DNA from: Amoebidium appalachense
Taxonomy: Eukaryota; Ichthyosporea
Reading direction: 5' to 3'
Assembly: GCA_963693365.1 (NCBI GenBank)
Contig: CAVNZM010000002.1
Span: 5,828,001-5,892,000, forward strand
DNA: 64,000 bases
The translations under genes and the position numbers were made by a program. Below, in pieces: positions 40,893 to 64,000 of the stretch. The notes under the pieces were generated by a model. The model worked only from the letters and a program-made list of their open reading frames with translations, made no database searches and was not told where the DNA came from. The stretch's first letter is position 1. Every line of letters starts with the position of its first letter.

Positions 40893-42450
40893 ATGATCTT
40901 AAATATCCACCAGGTTTGTTAGACCCTACATCTTAATTTTTGAAAAAGAAAAGAAAAAAAAAAGCACTATTTTTCTTTATTTCAAATTATCTTAATATTA
41001 GTCACCCCCTGTAGTATAACAAGATTTTGATAAAATAGCCTCTGATAAAAGAGTATCAACACTTACATATGTAAAAAAAATTATTTACATACTTATTTGA
41101 CTTTCGAAAGTATAGTACACATCGAGAAATGTACAATTCGCATCAATCGGATTTTCCATATTTGGGCCAATCCTCCATTGAATCAATTTTCCTATGAGAT
41201 GGATGGTATTTCCGGATATTTTCCTGTGAAGCATCAATACCATGCTCACCATCCACATACCATGGTCGGAAATGTATCGTACCATGCAAAAAAAGTTGGA
41301 TGGTATTTTTGAAAACTGGATGGTATTTTAGAGGGTTTAAACGCCGTTTTGGTCACCCCTGGCCCGCCAGGTCATTGCTTTTTTCCCAAACTTTTGATTG
41401 GCCAAGAGGGCCGAAAGAGAACACCTCTGTTCTACACTGGCAAGATTAATGCTTAGTATACGTACCGCGGAGGATCTACCCTTCCCCCCCCCCCCCCCCC
41501 CCCCCCCCCCCCATACTCCTCCCCTATCTCCTTAAACCCAATCTTCGGTCATGTGACCGGACCTTTTCTGGCCGAGATTGGGAATAAGAGCATTCGACAG
41601 AGGCTGAGCGGATCAGTCTAAGAAGTTATTGAATTGAACGCGGCATCCCTTTCTGTCATGCAGAAAGCTGTGCCATAGCTATAGACTCTCACTCGTGTCT
41701 TTGTCGTTGTAAGGCCCCGATATGTACCTTCCACGATCGACTGGCCTAACTTTAATATCCAATGAGCAGTGGTCATTATAAATTTATTTTGATCTGGGAC
41801 CAAATTGGTGATTGGTCAATCGATCATGATGTCCAGGCTTCGAATTCAATCGTCATCTGGTGAAAATGGTTCCTTAACAAAGAACACACATATCCTAATA
41901 AAAGTTTTTCTGCATGCGCGTCGCTAACAAACAAATCGTACCGCTCGATAGAGAAAAAAACAGCTTTCATTTAAGTACAGGGTCGAGGGGGTTTCGATCG
42001 CTGCGATGGGTCGAAAATTACAAAAAACAAAAAGTGTCTTCTTGTGGAAGGTACATATTAGATTTTTCACTTCCCACCCATCCACCCACCCAACCCCAAC
42101 CACCCACACATGTGCATACACACACCCACACACACAGACACAAATGCACACCCTCCCAAGAGTATCCCAAATATATATATATCGGCCCGTCAGACTATAC
42201 GGAATGTAAAGATTTCGGCACTGAAATCGACATATACGGCGGATGGCCTCCTGAGTGCAGACGATTAATATTCCCGGATTCTAGGAACAAAGCATCTGAA
42301 ATTTGGACCAAGTGCCGGCAGCTTGAATCTTTGAAGTACGGAAGACGACTACTAAATTTCACTACCTTGGGTCTAGCGGGTAGCTTGCCGACAAGGCCGA
42401 TACGTACACTTAGCTTGAAGTTCCATCATATGCCCAGGACGACCCCCTCC

Positions 42451-42617
42451 ATATATAGCTGCCAGGCAGCCTTGCAGGCACATACTGAACCGTGCAATGG
42501 CCCCCTCTATATAGCTGCCAGGCCGCCTTGCAGGCACATACTGAACCGTGCAGCGATCCCCTCTGTAACGATATATAGCTGCCAGGCCGCCTTGCAGGCA
42601 CATACTGAACCGTGCAA
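42451..42617. repeat. Three-copy tandem repeat, 56-64 base unit
   Basis: Units share ATATAGCTGCCAGGC, CCTTGCAGGCACATACTGAA and CCGTGCA, and start near 42453, 42509 and 42573. They lie 270-430 bases downstream of the threonine synthase stop codon. Confidence 0.9.
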
Positions 42618-42884
42618 TGCATGGCCATGGCAAGCCATATAAGAAAACAAAGGTAGTACATGGGCCAAAGGGTTGCAGCTGTACTGCAGGCAAGTGCTCA
42701 CCTCCACACTTTGTGCACATGTAACAAGACCACACAATCAGTCGACTATATTCAAAGCGTGGCCCAGCCACCAAGTAAATACAACCGATATGATATATCA
42801 CAGCAGTACAGTAAGAAAGCAAGAGGCCGCCCAGCAGATACTACCCGGCACGTACCAGTGCCCACTCCATGCACAGGCCAGTGC

Positions 42885-55137
<12,253 letters not shown>

Positions 55138-55787
55138 GGTGGTGCTTGTCTGCGAGCGCAGAGAGACAGATGGAACAAATAAAGTTGTCCTACCCGGTGT
55201 TGCCTGCGAGCCTTGGTGGTGACGGGGAGTGTGACCAGGGCAGGCGCGTGTCAATCTTATCGGATGCCGGATCGGTCACTGTGCCAGTGAATCACACCCG
55301 CGAGCCTCCTTTGAGTTCCCTAACAAGCACGTAAATGAGGGCAACAAACACAAAGCCATCAACTACAAAATGAAAAAAACATGTAATTCAGCAGCTCTGC
55401 TACTCTATGGTTGTTGCTTTTCTTTTTTTTTGGTAGAGCAAAGCATATGGCAAAACAAAAGAAGGCTTTGGGTTACCAGGGCTAGAAAACAAGGAGCGAT
55501 TTGATTGGTTCTTATAAACCAATGGCGTTGTGCCTCGCGTTAATTGGCTACAAAAGGAATGTGGCGGGCTCTCTGGAGTGATCAGTTTCGAAACTCTTGT
55601 CAAGAGTCTTGAGTCTTGACAACAGCAAAAAGAAGTCTTGCCGACAGTATTCCTACTACACAACCCCAACTCGAAAACGTGCCCGCCCAAAAGGCAGATT
55701 ACTTAGCCTTCCCACGTTGCTTTTCATGCAGGTACCCCGTCGTATAATAGCCATTGTCCCTGGGTGCCTGTCAGGGCAGTCGTAGCC
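55138..55787. promoter_or_regulatory. Bidirectional promoter region between THR4 and TMEM208
   Basis: A 650-base divergent spacer. At 55504-55523, ATTGGTT and AACCAAT form a perfect 7-base palindrome around CTTATA, which gives a CCAAT box on each strand with a TTATAAA inside. A third ATTGG follows near 55541. The palindrome lies about 265 bases from the TMEM208 ATG and 370 from the THR4 ATG. Simple repeats are nearly absent here. Confidence 0.55.
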
Positions 55788-56586
55788 ATGGTGAGTGCAA
55801 CGGAGGAAGGAACTAGGGGGAAGGGGGGGAAGGGTTGTTGACGTAGGGGCACAGGCAAACAAGTCAAACAAGAAGACGCTGGACGCAAACAAGAAGTTTC
55901 TCAGCACGCACCTCTACGCTCTAGTGGCCGTACTGGTGAGTATGGAAACGGTGAAATAAGAGGGGGGGGGGGGGAGAGGGGGAGGGTAAGGAGGAGGGGG
56001 GAAGGGGGGGGGGGGGGAGGGGGGGGGGGGGGGGCAGGGTGGAAGAGGGGGGGAGGGAGCGGGAGAGGGGGATGGGGCGGGGAAGGGGAGGCTGTGTGGT
56101 TTTGAGGTGGAAGATTAGGTGAGGCGCGACAGTTTCCTTGGCGGGATATGAGACAGTATTGGAGTTAATGGACTTTCAAAGGGAAAAAATATTGATAACA
56201 CCCACACACTCTCCCTTTCTCTCTCTTTCCCTCCCCCTGCACCTCCCCCCCCTCCACCCCCCCCCCGCCTTTCTCTCTCCCCCCATCCCCACACCCCCCT
56301 CCCTCCCTCCCTCGCTCCCCTTGCCCATCGCTCCCTCTCTCCCTCCCTCCGTCCCTCTTCCCTCTCCCTCCCTACCTCCCTTTTCCCCCCCACCCCCCTC
56401 CTTTCCCCTCCCCCCTCTCCTCCCTTCCTACCTCTTCCCCCCTCTCCCAACCTCCTCCTCTACTCCCTCCCTCCCTCTCTCCCTCGCTCTCTTCTCTCTC
56501 TCTCCCACTCTCTCTCTCTCCCTCCCTCCCTCCCTCCCTCCCTTCTCCCCCGTCTCTCACTCTTGCTCTCCCTCTTTCTCTCTCTC

Positions 56587-56638
<52 letters not shown>

Positions 56639-57087
56639 CACCTTTCCCTTCCTCTCGGTGAGTCTATTTTCCTCTTTATTTGCCCCCCCCCCCCCCCCCC
56701 CCCCCCCCCCGCCCCCCTCTCCCTCCCTTCCTGCAGACAACCCGTGTCCTCCCCATCAACTTCCCCCTCTTCCTCCACCTCCGTCCCCCCCCTCCCCCCC
56801 CCCTCCGGGCACCCATACGTTTGGCACCCCTTTGCATTCTAGTCCACACTCAAAGTGTGCCATGAGGTTGGCCTTCTCCCCCCTCGCCCCCCCCCTCCCC
56901 CCTTAAAACTTAAGAAGGATCGATGTGGTTCTTACTCACGGCTGCTTTCCGAACCATTTTTTTTTGCTGTGATGTGGTTTGTTGTTCCACGCACACGACC
57001 ACTCGAGAGCTCTCTCTATTCTTCCTCCGATCTCTTCAGCTATTCTTCTCCGTCTTTCTTACCGCCTCTCGCGCTTTTGCGCATGCA

Positions 57088-57127
<40 letters not shown>

Positions 57128-57750
57128 TTTCCCCGCGCCCCTCCCCCTCCCTCCCTCCCCTAAATGCATACTCTTTGAGTCTTTCCGAAATCTACCATGT
57201 GTTGTATGCTACGAATGTCTATTCTACACTGCAACGCATTCTACTCCCCCAACCCCCCTCCTCCTCCTCCTCTTCTCCCTCTGTCCCCCCTCCCTCCCCC
57301 GGCGCCCCCTCCTTGTATGGTGGCCATGCACACTGATGTCCATATCGGCACATACACCCAAACACAGGCAAAGGAACACACTTGCGCGTGCATGGAGCCA
57401 TGTGATGCCTGGCTGACATGCACACCCACACGTGTTCAACACACAGGCCTGCACGGTTATATCTGACACTGCACACGAACCCACCATACACACACACGCG
57501 TGCGGGCACGCACACACACGTGCACGCGCACACACGCACAAATATGCCGCTGCCTAAGCCACGGCACCTTCAGCCCCCTTGCATAGACTTGCATGTTATT
57601 GGATAAATTTGGGCTGGATGGTAGTGGTGGAGGGTGATGAGGCCGTCCCCTGTATTGTGGGTGCTGATTACTGCTTGCAGGGGTTCTACATCCTCGGCCG
57701 CTTTGTGTGGGCCTACGGCACAGTCACCACATGGACTTATGTACAGCCCC

Positions 57751-57797
<47 letters not shown>

Positions 57798-58280
57798 ACA
57801 CCCTCTCCCAGATGCCCTACTCCTGCTACAGAAAATTCTCCTAGATGCAGATACTCTCTCTGAGAAGAATAGTTCACAAAGTGATTCTGTTTTTCTCCCC
57901 TCCCCTCTTCCTCCACCCCCCCCCCCCCCCCCCCTCCCCTCCTCCCACCTCACCTTCTCTTCCCCCCTTCCGCGTCCGCCCCCCCCCCCCCCCCTCCCCC
58001 TCCCCCCGCGAGGCTTCTACCGCCTCCTGTTTCATCCGTCATTGCATTTATGCTAAGCGAACCCAAGTTGGCTGCCTCCTTGTGTTTGGGGCATGCAGCA
58101 CCGTGGTTTTGGCTACATCTCAAGCTCAAATCATGTGCCATAGCTCTTCTTTGCTGATGCTACAACACCCCACCTTTTTTTTTCACGATAATTAGGGATG
58201 GGCAGAGGTTGAGCTTGTTTGTGGGCAGGTCCCATGGGGACACAGATGGTGCTGGGGTGCCAGGCCGGGGTGTGTGTGTT

Positions 58281-58311
<31 letters not shown>

Positions 58312-61109
58312 GGGGGGATGAGCTTCCTTCCTAACCCTGCCGCTGGGCACCCGGTACACGTGTGTATACCCGTAGATGCATGCCAATGCGCCAACAAACA
58401 GAACAAGGGCTGCACACATTTATGCATTCTAGTTTTGTTGAGGCTCAACCATGCCCACAAGGGATACACACATCCACACAACACACTTCAAAGTCCACCG
58501 ACAGACATAGGCACACACACACACTCATGAGCACAAGTGCCCACACCTTTTAACTCTTCAAGTGCACGTGCACTTGCACCAACACTTACCCAAAGGCACA
58601 CACACACACACACATACACACACACACTTTTCTGTGCATTAATCCCCCCTAACTGCATATCTACACCCCCCAAATTGAAACGTTCTCCCCCCTCCCCTCC
58701 CCTCCCCCCCCCCCCCCCCCCTCCCCCCTCCTCCCTCCCTCCAGGTGCAGCTAGTGCTATCATCATGCTGTGAGGTGGCCCTCTATCTTCAATTCCGGTC
58801 CATAGCCACCCCCGCCTACGGCCCTACGGGGGAATTGCTGCACGGTGGTGATGACCTCACTAACCCCGGCCTAATTGAGTCTGTGACCCCCCCCCCCCCC
58901 CCCCCCCTCCCCCCACCCATCCACCCCACCCACCCACCCATCCACCCACCCCCTTTCCCCCCCTACCCCTCCCCCTCCCCCCAAAGCCCCCCCCTCCCCC
59001 CCCCCCCCAAAAAAAAAAAAAAAAAAACGGCTCCCTTCCATGGCCAAACTCCGCCCCTCCACCCTCCTTACGGCCGACACCACCACAACCACAAGCGCAC
59101 GAAGATCATATGTGTGCACACATCCTCGAACACACTCAAATCGCAACACCCCACCTCCCTGCCTGCTGCTTTTTGCCTGCCAGTTCCACCATCCCTGCCC
59201 CCCCCCCCCCATTCCGCTGCTGCTACCCTAGACATTGAACGGTTCGAGCTGCTTTCTCTCCTCTCCTTTGCGTTCATATACCTATTGCTAGAACCCCCCT
59301 CCTCCCCATTGCAGATAGCCAATCCAGCAGTGGGCTGGGTAAGGCAGATAGCTGTGTTTGTAGTGTCGTGGCGTACGCGGAATCTTCCTTATGTAGTTGC
59401 AACAGTAGCTGCTCGTCGGAAGGGTTGTTTTTTTTTGTTTTTGTTTTTTTTTGTTTTTTTTTGTTTTGTTTTTGGGGGGGGGGGGGGGGGGTACATGGGG
59501 GAAGCTGATATGACAATGTATGGAACTAGTGTCAGTGCGTGTACGGGCAGCTTCGCGTGTGTGGCATGTGTCTGTATGCTTGGGGGATAAGTTGGTGGAT
59601 TTGTGTGGACGAGGCAGGAGAAAGGAGGGGTTTGGGGGAGAGAGAGAGTGTGCATGTGCAGAGGAGGGAGAAGCCGGGGGGGGGGGGGGGGGGGTTCAAA
59701 AGAAGGGAAACTTGGTGCTGTGCTGATGGCCTGTGTATTGTGTGTGTGCTAGCGGCATGCGTGTGGGTGCATGCCACGTGACACTAGACAGGCACATGCC
59801 ATGTCACCAGCCAACACAAGCAGACACAGGCACACACCTGCCACATTAAGACCATAGGCGGATGGTACACAGCCACGGATACATGGATGCACACACATAC
59901 ACAGTCACGGATATAGGGAAGAGTACGCATACACAGTCACGGATATCAGGGGGCACACAGTCACGAATACACTGATGCACACACACACACAGTCACGGAT
60001 GTATGAATGCACACACACACACAGTCACGGATGCTTGGATGTACACACCTTCAGAACACAGGTGCATGATGCACACACAGAGAGAGTACAGATGCAGGCA
60101 TGCACACAGTGCTGCGGTAGAAGCCAAGATGGACCAGTCGGCAAAACCACGATGTGCATACACAGCATATACCTCGGCAGCACACCACTGCAGCCAAACG
60201 TGTTCAGCACACACACACACCATGCCCTGCCATCTTGTTCAACACGTGCTCACACGTTACTGGCGCAGGTACATGCGGGATGTGCTGTACGTGACCATGG
60301 CCTGCCAGGTCCTGGCCGTCTTCAGCGACTCGGCCTGGTGGCTGTGGGCCGTGGTGCGTGCCCTGTGTGTGCTTGTAGACTCAATGCACTATTGGCTGTG
60401 GATCACCTCACCCAATTTGGCTGGGGTGTGCGCTTTTATGGTTTTATGGACTATCGACTGGTGTTCGTCCCTATACATACCCCTGTGTTAGTTATAGGCT
60501 GGTGTGTGTGCTTGTATTATACCTCCGATAAACCAGCCAATGGTTGTGCCTACAACACTTCAGCGATTCTCGGGGGATTTGCGTACTCATACCACTTCAA
60601 TAGGTCATACGTGTGCTTATACCACTTCAATACGTCATACGTGTGCTGATACCACTTCAATACGTCATACGTGTGCTTATACCACTTCAATAGGTCATAT
60701 GTGTGCTTATACCACTTCAATAGGTCATACGTGTGCTTATACCACTTCAATAGGTCATGTGTGCTTATACCACTTCAATAGGTCATATGTGTGCTTGTAC
60801 CACATCAATAGGTCATATGTGTGCTTATACCATTTCACTGATAAGGTTACTGGAGAATATACATAACTTCCCTGGTCATCAGCACGCGTGTACTCATGTC
60901 CACTTCGTTTTATCCATTTTCCCTGCCCCACCACCACCCCCCGTTACTCACGCACCCCCATGCAGATACCTGTGTTTGCGCTGTACCAGGGATGGACCCA
61001 GCTGCTTCAGCCCTACCTTGCTAGCAGGTCTGCCGGGGGGGGCGACGCGGGGGGGCCTGTGGGCAACCGGAGAGAGCGCAGGCAACAGGGCAGAGAGAAG
61101 GCACGCTAG
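55788..61109 (+). CDS. TMEM208: TMEM208/SND2-like ER membrane protein
   Basis: Exons: 55788-55790 (ATG only), 55855-55935, 56737-about 56782, 57681-57740, 58745-58878, 60269-60353, 60966-61109. The product is about 180 residues, the family's usual size. TMEM208 (yeast Snd2) acts at the ER membrane in the SRP-independent SND route for membrane-protein targeting. Sequence order: ANKSNKKTLDANKKFLSTHL (basic start), a first helix ending LYALVAVL, INFPLFLHL, GFYILGRFVWAYGTVTTW, LVLSSCCEVALYLQFRSIA, a conserved soluble loop PTGELLHGGDDLTNPGLIE, then YMRDVLYVTMACQVLAVFSD, SAWWLWAVIPVFALYQGW and a basic tail with RRERRQQGREKAR. The loop matches the family's DGALMDGGMDLN-type segment, and the tail matches its RRQxRR end. 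The exon 3 donor (GTCCCC) is poor and its phase 1 does not match exon 4's phase 0, so that boundary is unresolved. Confidence 0.85.
56210..56640. repeat. Pyrimidine-rich (CT/CCCT)n block
   Basis: Low-complexity C/T sequence in TMEM208 intron 2, ending about 100 bases before exon 3. No exon is seen. Confidence 0.88.
59880..60055. repeat. ~33-base minisatellite (ACACAGTCACGGATA)
   Basis: Five imperfect units of ACACAGTCACGGAT plus a variable GATGCACACA-type linker, in the TMEM208 intron before exon 6. Confidence 0.85.
60590..60845. repeat. 30-base minisatellite, about 8.5 copies
   Basis: The unit is ATACCACTTCAATAGGTCAT plus ACGTGTGCTT, with one 2-base deletion and a few substitutions. It is in the TMEM208 intron between exons 6 and 7. 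The unit is a multiple of three, so it keeps an open frame, but it is flanked by clear splice sites and is intronic. Confidence 0.93.
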
Positions 61110-61117
61110 GTGTGCAT

Positions 61118-61148
<31 letters not shown>

Positions 61149-61707
61149 TACAACCACACAACATTTATCTGCTTGCTAGGTACGTGTTCTTGTGTGCTGT
61201 TAAACGGCTATGCACCCCATCTTGTGCCCACTGAGTAGGGCTACTGAGAGGCACTGCTGGGGGGGCCGGGGGGGGGGGGGGGGGGGGAGGAGGAGGAGGG
61301 GGGGGGGGGGGGGGGAGGGGGGGGGGGGGGGGGGGGGAGGGAGGGAGGGGGGGGGGGGGGGCAATCATTACGCAGACAGCCAAGCAGTTGCACCCGTTTG
61401 TAAAACCCCACATATAGGTCACGATAAACGACGTTGATAAACATACGTTCATATGGGATGTGTTTTTTAAGGATTTAAGGGAGGGTGATGCCTTTTAGAA
61501 AGGCGGCTTATATAGAATGAGCCAGTTCAAGCGTAAAATAAACATCAATCCACATACCTCGATGTCGATTCCACTGGTTGGCAGCATGGATGCAGGTAAC
61601 GCAGCAGTGTGTGTGCGCATCTTGCATGTGGCTCATGTGGTACCTGCTTCAATTAAGTATCTATGGAAGGCCCTCACCACTGATATACTCGAAGTCATAT
61701 GACCATG

Positions 61708-61775
61708 AGGGGTCACCCGCAAGTTGCATATATTTGCATATATTTGCATATATTTACAACTTGCGGGTGACCCCT
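61708..61775. mobile_element. 68-base MITE-like element with perfect 19-base inverted ends
   Basis: AGGGGTCACCCGCAAGTTG (61708-61726) and its exact complement (61757-61775) flank three TTTGCATATA-like units. CCATG is present directly on both sides (61703-61707 and 61776-61780), as expected for a 5-base target duplication, although CCATG is also common in the adjacent tandem repeat. Confidence 0.7.
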
Positions 61776-61900
61776 CCATGTATGGTAGGTGCTTTGCCTA
61801 TTTATGTGAAGTGTATGTGACCATATATGGAATGCACATTTCCATGTATGGAAGGTGCATTTCCATGTATGGAAGGTGCATTGCCATGTATGGAAGGTGG
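61776..61900. repeat. ~21-base tandem repeat (CCATGTATGGAAGGTGCATT)
   Basis: Three good units near 61841, 61862 and 61883, plus degenerate ones to the left. Each unit contains the small palindrome CCATGTATGG. Confidence 0.85.
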
Positions 61901-61976
61901 GGGGGGGGGACGGGGGTCTACATTCTTTCGGTACGTGTTTGCTTGGGCCTAGGTTCGGAACCTTTCCGAGATCTAG

Positions 61977-62018
<42 letters not shown>

Positions 62019-62511
62019 AGGGGAGGGGGGGGGGGGGGAGGGGGGGGGGGGGTTATCTTCGTTTGTTTTTAGGGTTGGAACTAGGCTTTGGAGGGGGTGG
62101 GGTGGGGTGGGGGATAGGGGGGTGGGGGGGGGGGGGGGGGGGGGGGTGAATACTGTGTGTTAATGTGTAAGAGAGGGGAAAGAGCGAAGGAGGAAGGGAA
62201 AGAGGGGAGGGGGGGGGGGGGGGGGGGGGGTACGGAGGGAGGGAGAGAGGGAGGGAGGGGGGCTGGGTGGGTGGGAGGGTGGGTGGGAGGGAGGAGGATG
62301 GAAGAAGGAATGGAGGATGGGAGTGAGGGAGGAAAGGAGCAGGTAGGGAGGGAGAGTCGGGGGGCGGGGAATTTGAGAGCTCCGATGACAGTATGTATCA
62401 ATCTGTTTGGTACATTCTGCATGACAAAACCACCAAAGAGCACCGTGCAACAGTCACTCTCAGGCCTGCAGTAAACTACCCATCCGCAAAACAAACACCA
62501 CAAACCAAACA

Positions 62512-63728
62512 CTACATGGACATACGAAAGCATGGCACTCGCATGTATTCGTCAGGAATCTTCCTGGCCACCTTGGCGGCTGTAGCCAGGAACTCTGAGA
62601 ACACTTCGGGGGGAGTGTGTGCTCGTTCTTCACGAGGAACTTGAATACACTTGCCATAAGCTTGTCAAACACATGACCTTCACACCTGCGGAGGGAGTAT
62701 GATTGGAACCCGAACCAACCGAATGCGGCTACAGAATGTACGAAGGTATAATGCAGATATTTGGTGTGGCATAATCTCCCACCATTTAAAGCGTGTTGGA
62801 CCAATCGGGGGCGGAAGCAGGACGCAAGCATGTTGGGGTGCCAATCTTTAGGCCTTGTAATGTGTTCAACGAGAGCTAGTTTGTGAAAGTTCGAATGGGT
62901 GGACATAGGTTATATATATTGAAAAGAAAGAAAGGGGGGGAAAGGGGGAGGGGAGGGGGGAGGGGGGTATATGATGGGGGGGAGGGGGGGGGGGGGGGCT
63001 TGAAGGTTGCATTCCAACAAGATAATGTGTGGATGGCTACATATTCTTTAAATGTGGTCGGTGTGTTGTGCAACAGTGTGAATATGGAATAGTGGAGCTA
63101 TGTATCATTGGGAACGTGTCTCACATACAAGTAGTCTGAGTTGGTGGGAAAGGTATGTTTGCTTGTTTCTGTTTTGTATACTACGATAACTGGGCAGAGA
63201 ACTGTTTCCACGGGAACGGCGGGGGAAAGAGGGGGGGGAGGGGAGCGGGGGGGAGGGAAGGAATAAGTTTGTATGGGTGTGTATTGAAGGGAGAACGGGG
63301 AACATACTCTGTAATGTTGCCAATGTCCCGGCCCAGCTTCTCCCTAGTGTCGAAGTCCATACTGGGGTAGTCCTTGATGAGGCCGGCCTTGATGGGGTCC
63401 ATGTCGCCTGTCTGTGTCTCCACCCCCTCATGGTCCCTGTCTGCATTTTCGTCCTGCAACCACACAACACATAAGTTTGTGCTCACTAGTGTGCAGGTCA
63501 GATGCCTGTGGTGGAGAAGTCATAGAGACTGAGCACGTGGTACCAAGGTAGGAGTGTGTTCATGGCCAAAGCTTACTGTAAATACGAAAAACAGAAAAAT
63601 GACTGGGGTGTACGCAATCACACCGTCACACCATCATCCACCCACCCACCCACCCACCCACGCAGGTGTATTCACACACACGTGCGCGCGCACACACGCA
63701 CACGCAAACGCACACGCACACACACACA

Positions 63729-63776
<48 letters not shown>

Positions 63777-64000
63777 AATGCACGCACAGTGATACAACCA
63801 CACACAGTCCTCAATGGTACCTCCCTTTCCCTATTCAGTATGCACCCCTCCCCGCCTCCCCCCCCCCCCTCCCCTCCCCCCCCCCCCCCCCCGCCCCGTT
63901 CCCCCGGGTGCACCACCTACCGCCATGTGTGCAGCTACGAACAGCTCGATCACTTCAACACTGAAGCCACCGTGGAGCAGCATATTGAAATGCTCGGGGA
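62512..64000 (-). CDS. Unidentified protein, C-terminal exons (5' end beyond window), apparent frameshift in last exon
   Basis: Three minus-strand exons: 64000-63921 (partial), 63453-63308, 62685-about 62512. Junctions are phase 0 and phase 2 with GTAGGT and GTATGT donors and CAG acceptors. The sequence reads FNMLLHGGFSVEVIELFVAA, then an acidic exon (DENADRDHEGVETQTGD), MDPIKAGLIKDYPSMDFDTR, EKLGRDIGNITECEGHVFDK and LMASVFKFLVKNEHT. I do not recognise the family; it looks like a soluble alpha-helical protein. At about 62617 a CACACA run takes the frame to a low-quality tail that would stop at 62460. A 2-base shorter run would give TPPEVFSEFLATAAKVARKI and PDEYMRVPCF with a stop at 62514-62512, which looks more protein-like. 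So either the gene is mutated or the run length is wrong. Confidence 0.6.
63720..63774. repeat. (CA)n tract in the last gene's intron
   Basis: A pure CA run. On the coding strand it is (GT)n, about 150 bases after the donor at 63920. Confidence 0.95.

Larger units (their letters stand above)
36877..42884. other. Intergenic DNA between two converging genes
   Basis: About 6 kb with lower G+C and fewer microsatellites than the introns. It holds a candidate inverted-repeat element (37951-38768), family C repeats, isolated poly-C tracts and a three-copy tandem repeat (42451-42617). No conserved coding exon was found. The open frames near 39670, 41914 and 42373 show no family resemblance. Confidence 0.6.
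61110..62511. other. Intergenic DNA between converging genes
   Basis: G-rich tracts (61130-61360, 61980-62235), a short inverted-repeat element (61708-61775) and a CCATGTATGGAAGGTGCATT tandem repeat (61776-61900). No coding exon is seen. Confidence 0.6.

Noticed and set aside
41914-42642. 242-residue open frame with three repeated AALQAHTEPCN blocks
   Set aside because: The repetition comes from the 56-64 base tandem repeat. There is no conserved domain, and the opposite strand is also open.
59213-59335. Hydrophobic frame (LLSLLSFAFIYLLLE) between TMEM208 exons 5 and 6
   Set aside because: It has an acceptor-like CTAG, but TMEM208 exons 5 and 6 join in phase without it (phase 2 to one base), and it has no family similarity.
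60590-60845. CRISPR-like 30-base repeats
   Set aside because: The repeats are directly tandem with no spacers and lie in a eukaryotic intron.

Overview
This is intron-rich eukaryotic nuclear DNA. Coding exons are short (about 45-200 bases, apart from one 648-base first exon). They sit in long introns full of homopolymer C/G runs, (CA)n/(GT)n, (CT)n and short minisatellites. Exon conservation and matching intron phases give six genes. The Thr4-type threonine synthase, the five-helix MgtE-type transporter and the Vac8-type armadillo protein together suggest a microbial eukaryote or alga. I cannot place it further from sequence alone.

Layout: (1) 486-3338, minus: N-terminal part of a Vac8-like armadillo-repeat protein, running off the left edge. 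(2) 4668-21424, plus: complete UTP25 (SSU-processome factor), 17 exons and about 805 residues in my model. It is divergent from VAC8 across 1.3 kb. (3) 21425-25606: intergenic, with a DDE transposase relic and dispersed repeats. (4) 25607-36876, plus: MgtE/SLC41-type divalent-cation transporter; one joining exon is not found. (5) 36877-42884: intergenic, with a candidate inverted-repeat element, family C repeats and a three-copy tandem repeat. (6) 42885-55137, minus: threonine synthase, 16 exons, ending in an unexpected C-terminal transmembrane segment. (7) 55788-61109, plus: TMEM208/SND2-like ER protein, divergent from threonine synthase across a 650-base shared promoter with a palindromic CCAAT box. 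(8) 62512-64000, minus: 3' exons of an unidentified gene with an apparent 2-base frameshift.

The genes are housekeeping functions (ribosome biogenesis, vacuole/membrane adaptor, Mg2+ transport, threonine synthesis, ER targeting) and do not form one pathway. The unusual features are in the non-coding DNA. A dispersed repeat family that ends in poly-C was seen only inside introns and always in the sense orientation of its host gene. A second family was seen only between genes. (GT)n tends to follow donors and (CA)n tends to precede acceptors. Three introns appear to use GC-AG splice sites.

All splice sites were placed by eye using reading frame, phase and family conservation. Exon coordinates are good where phases agree and approximate where stated.
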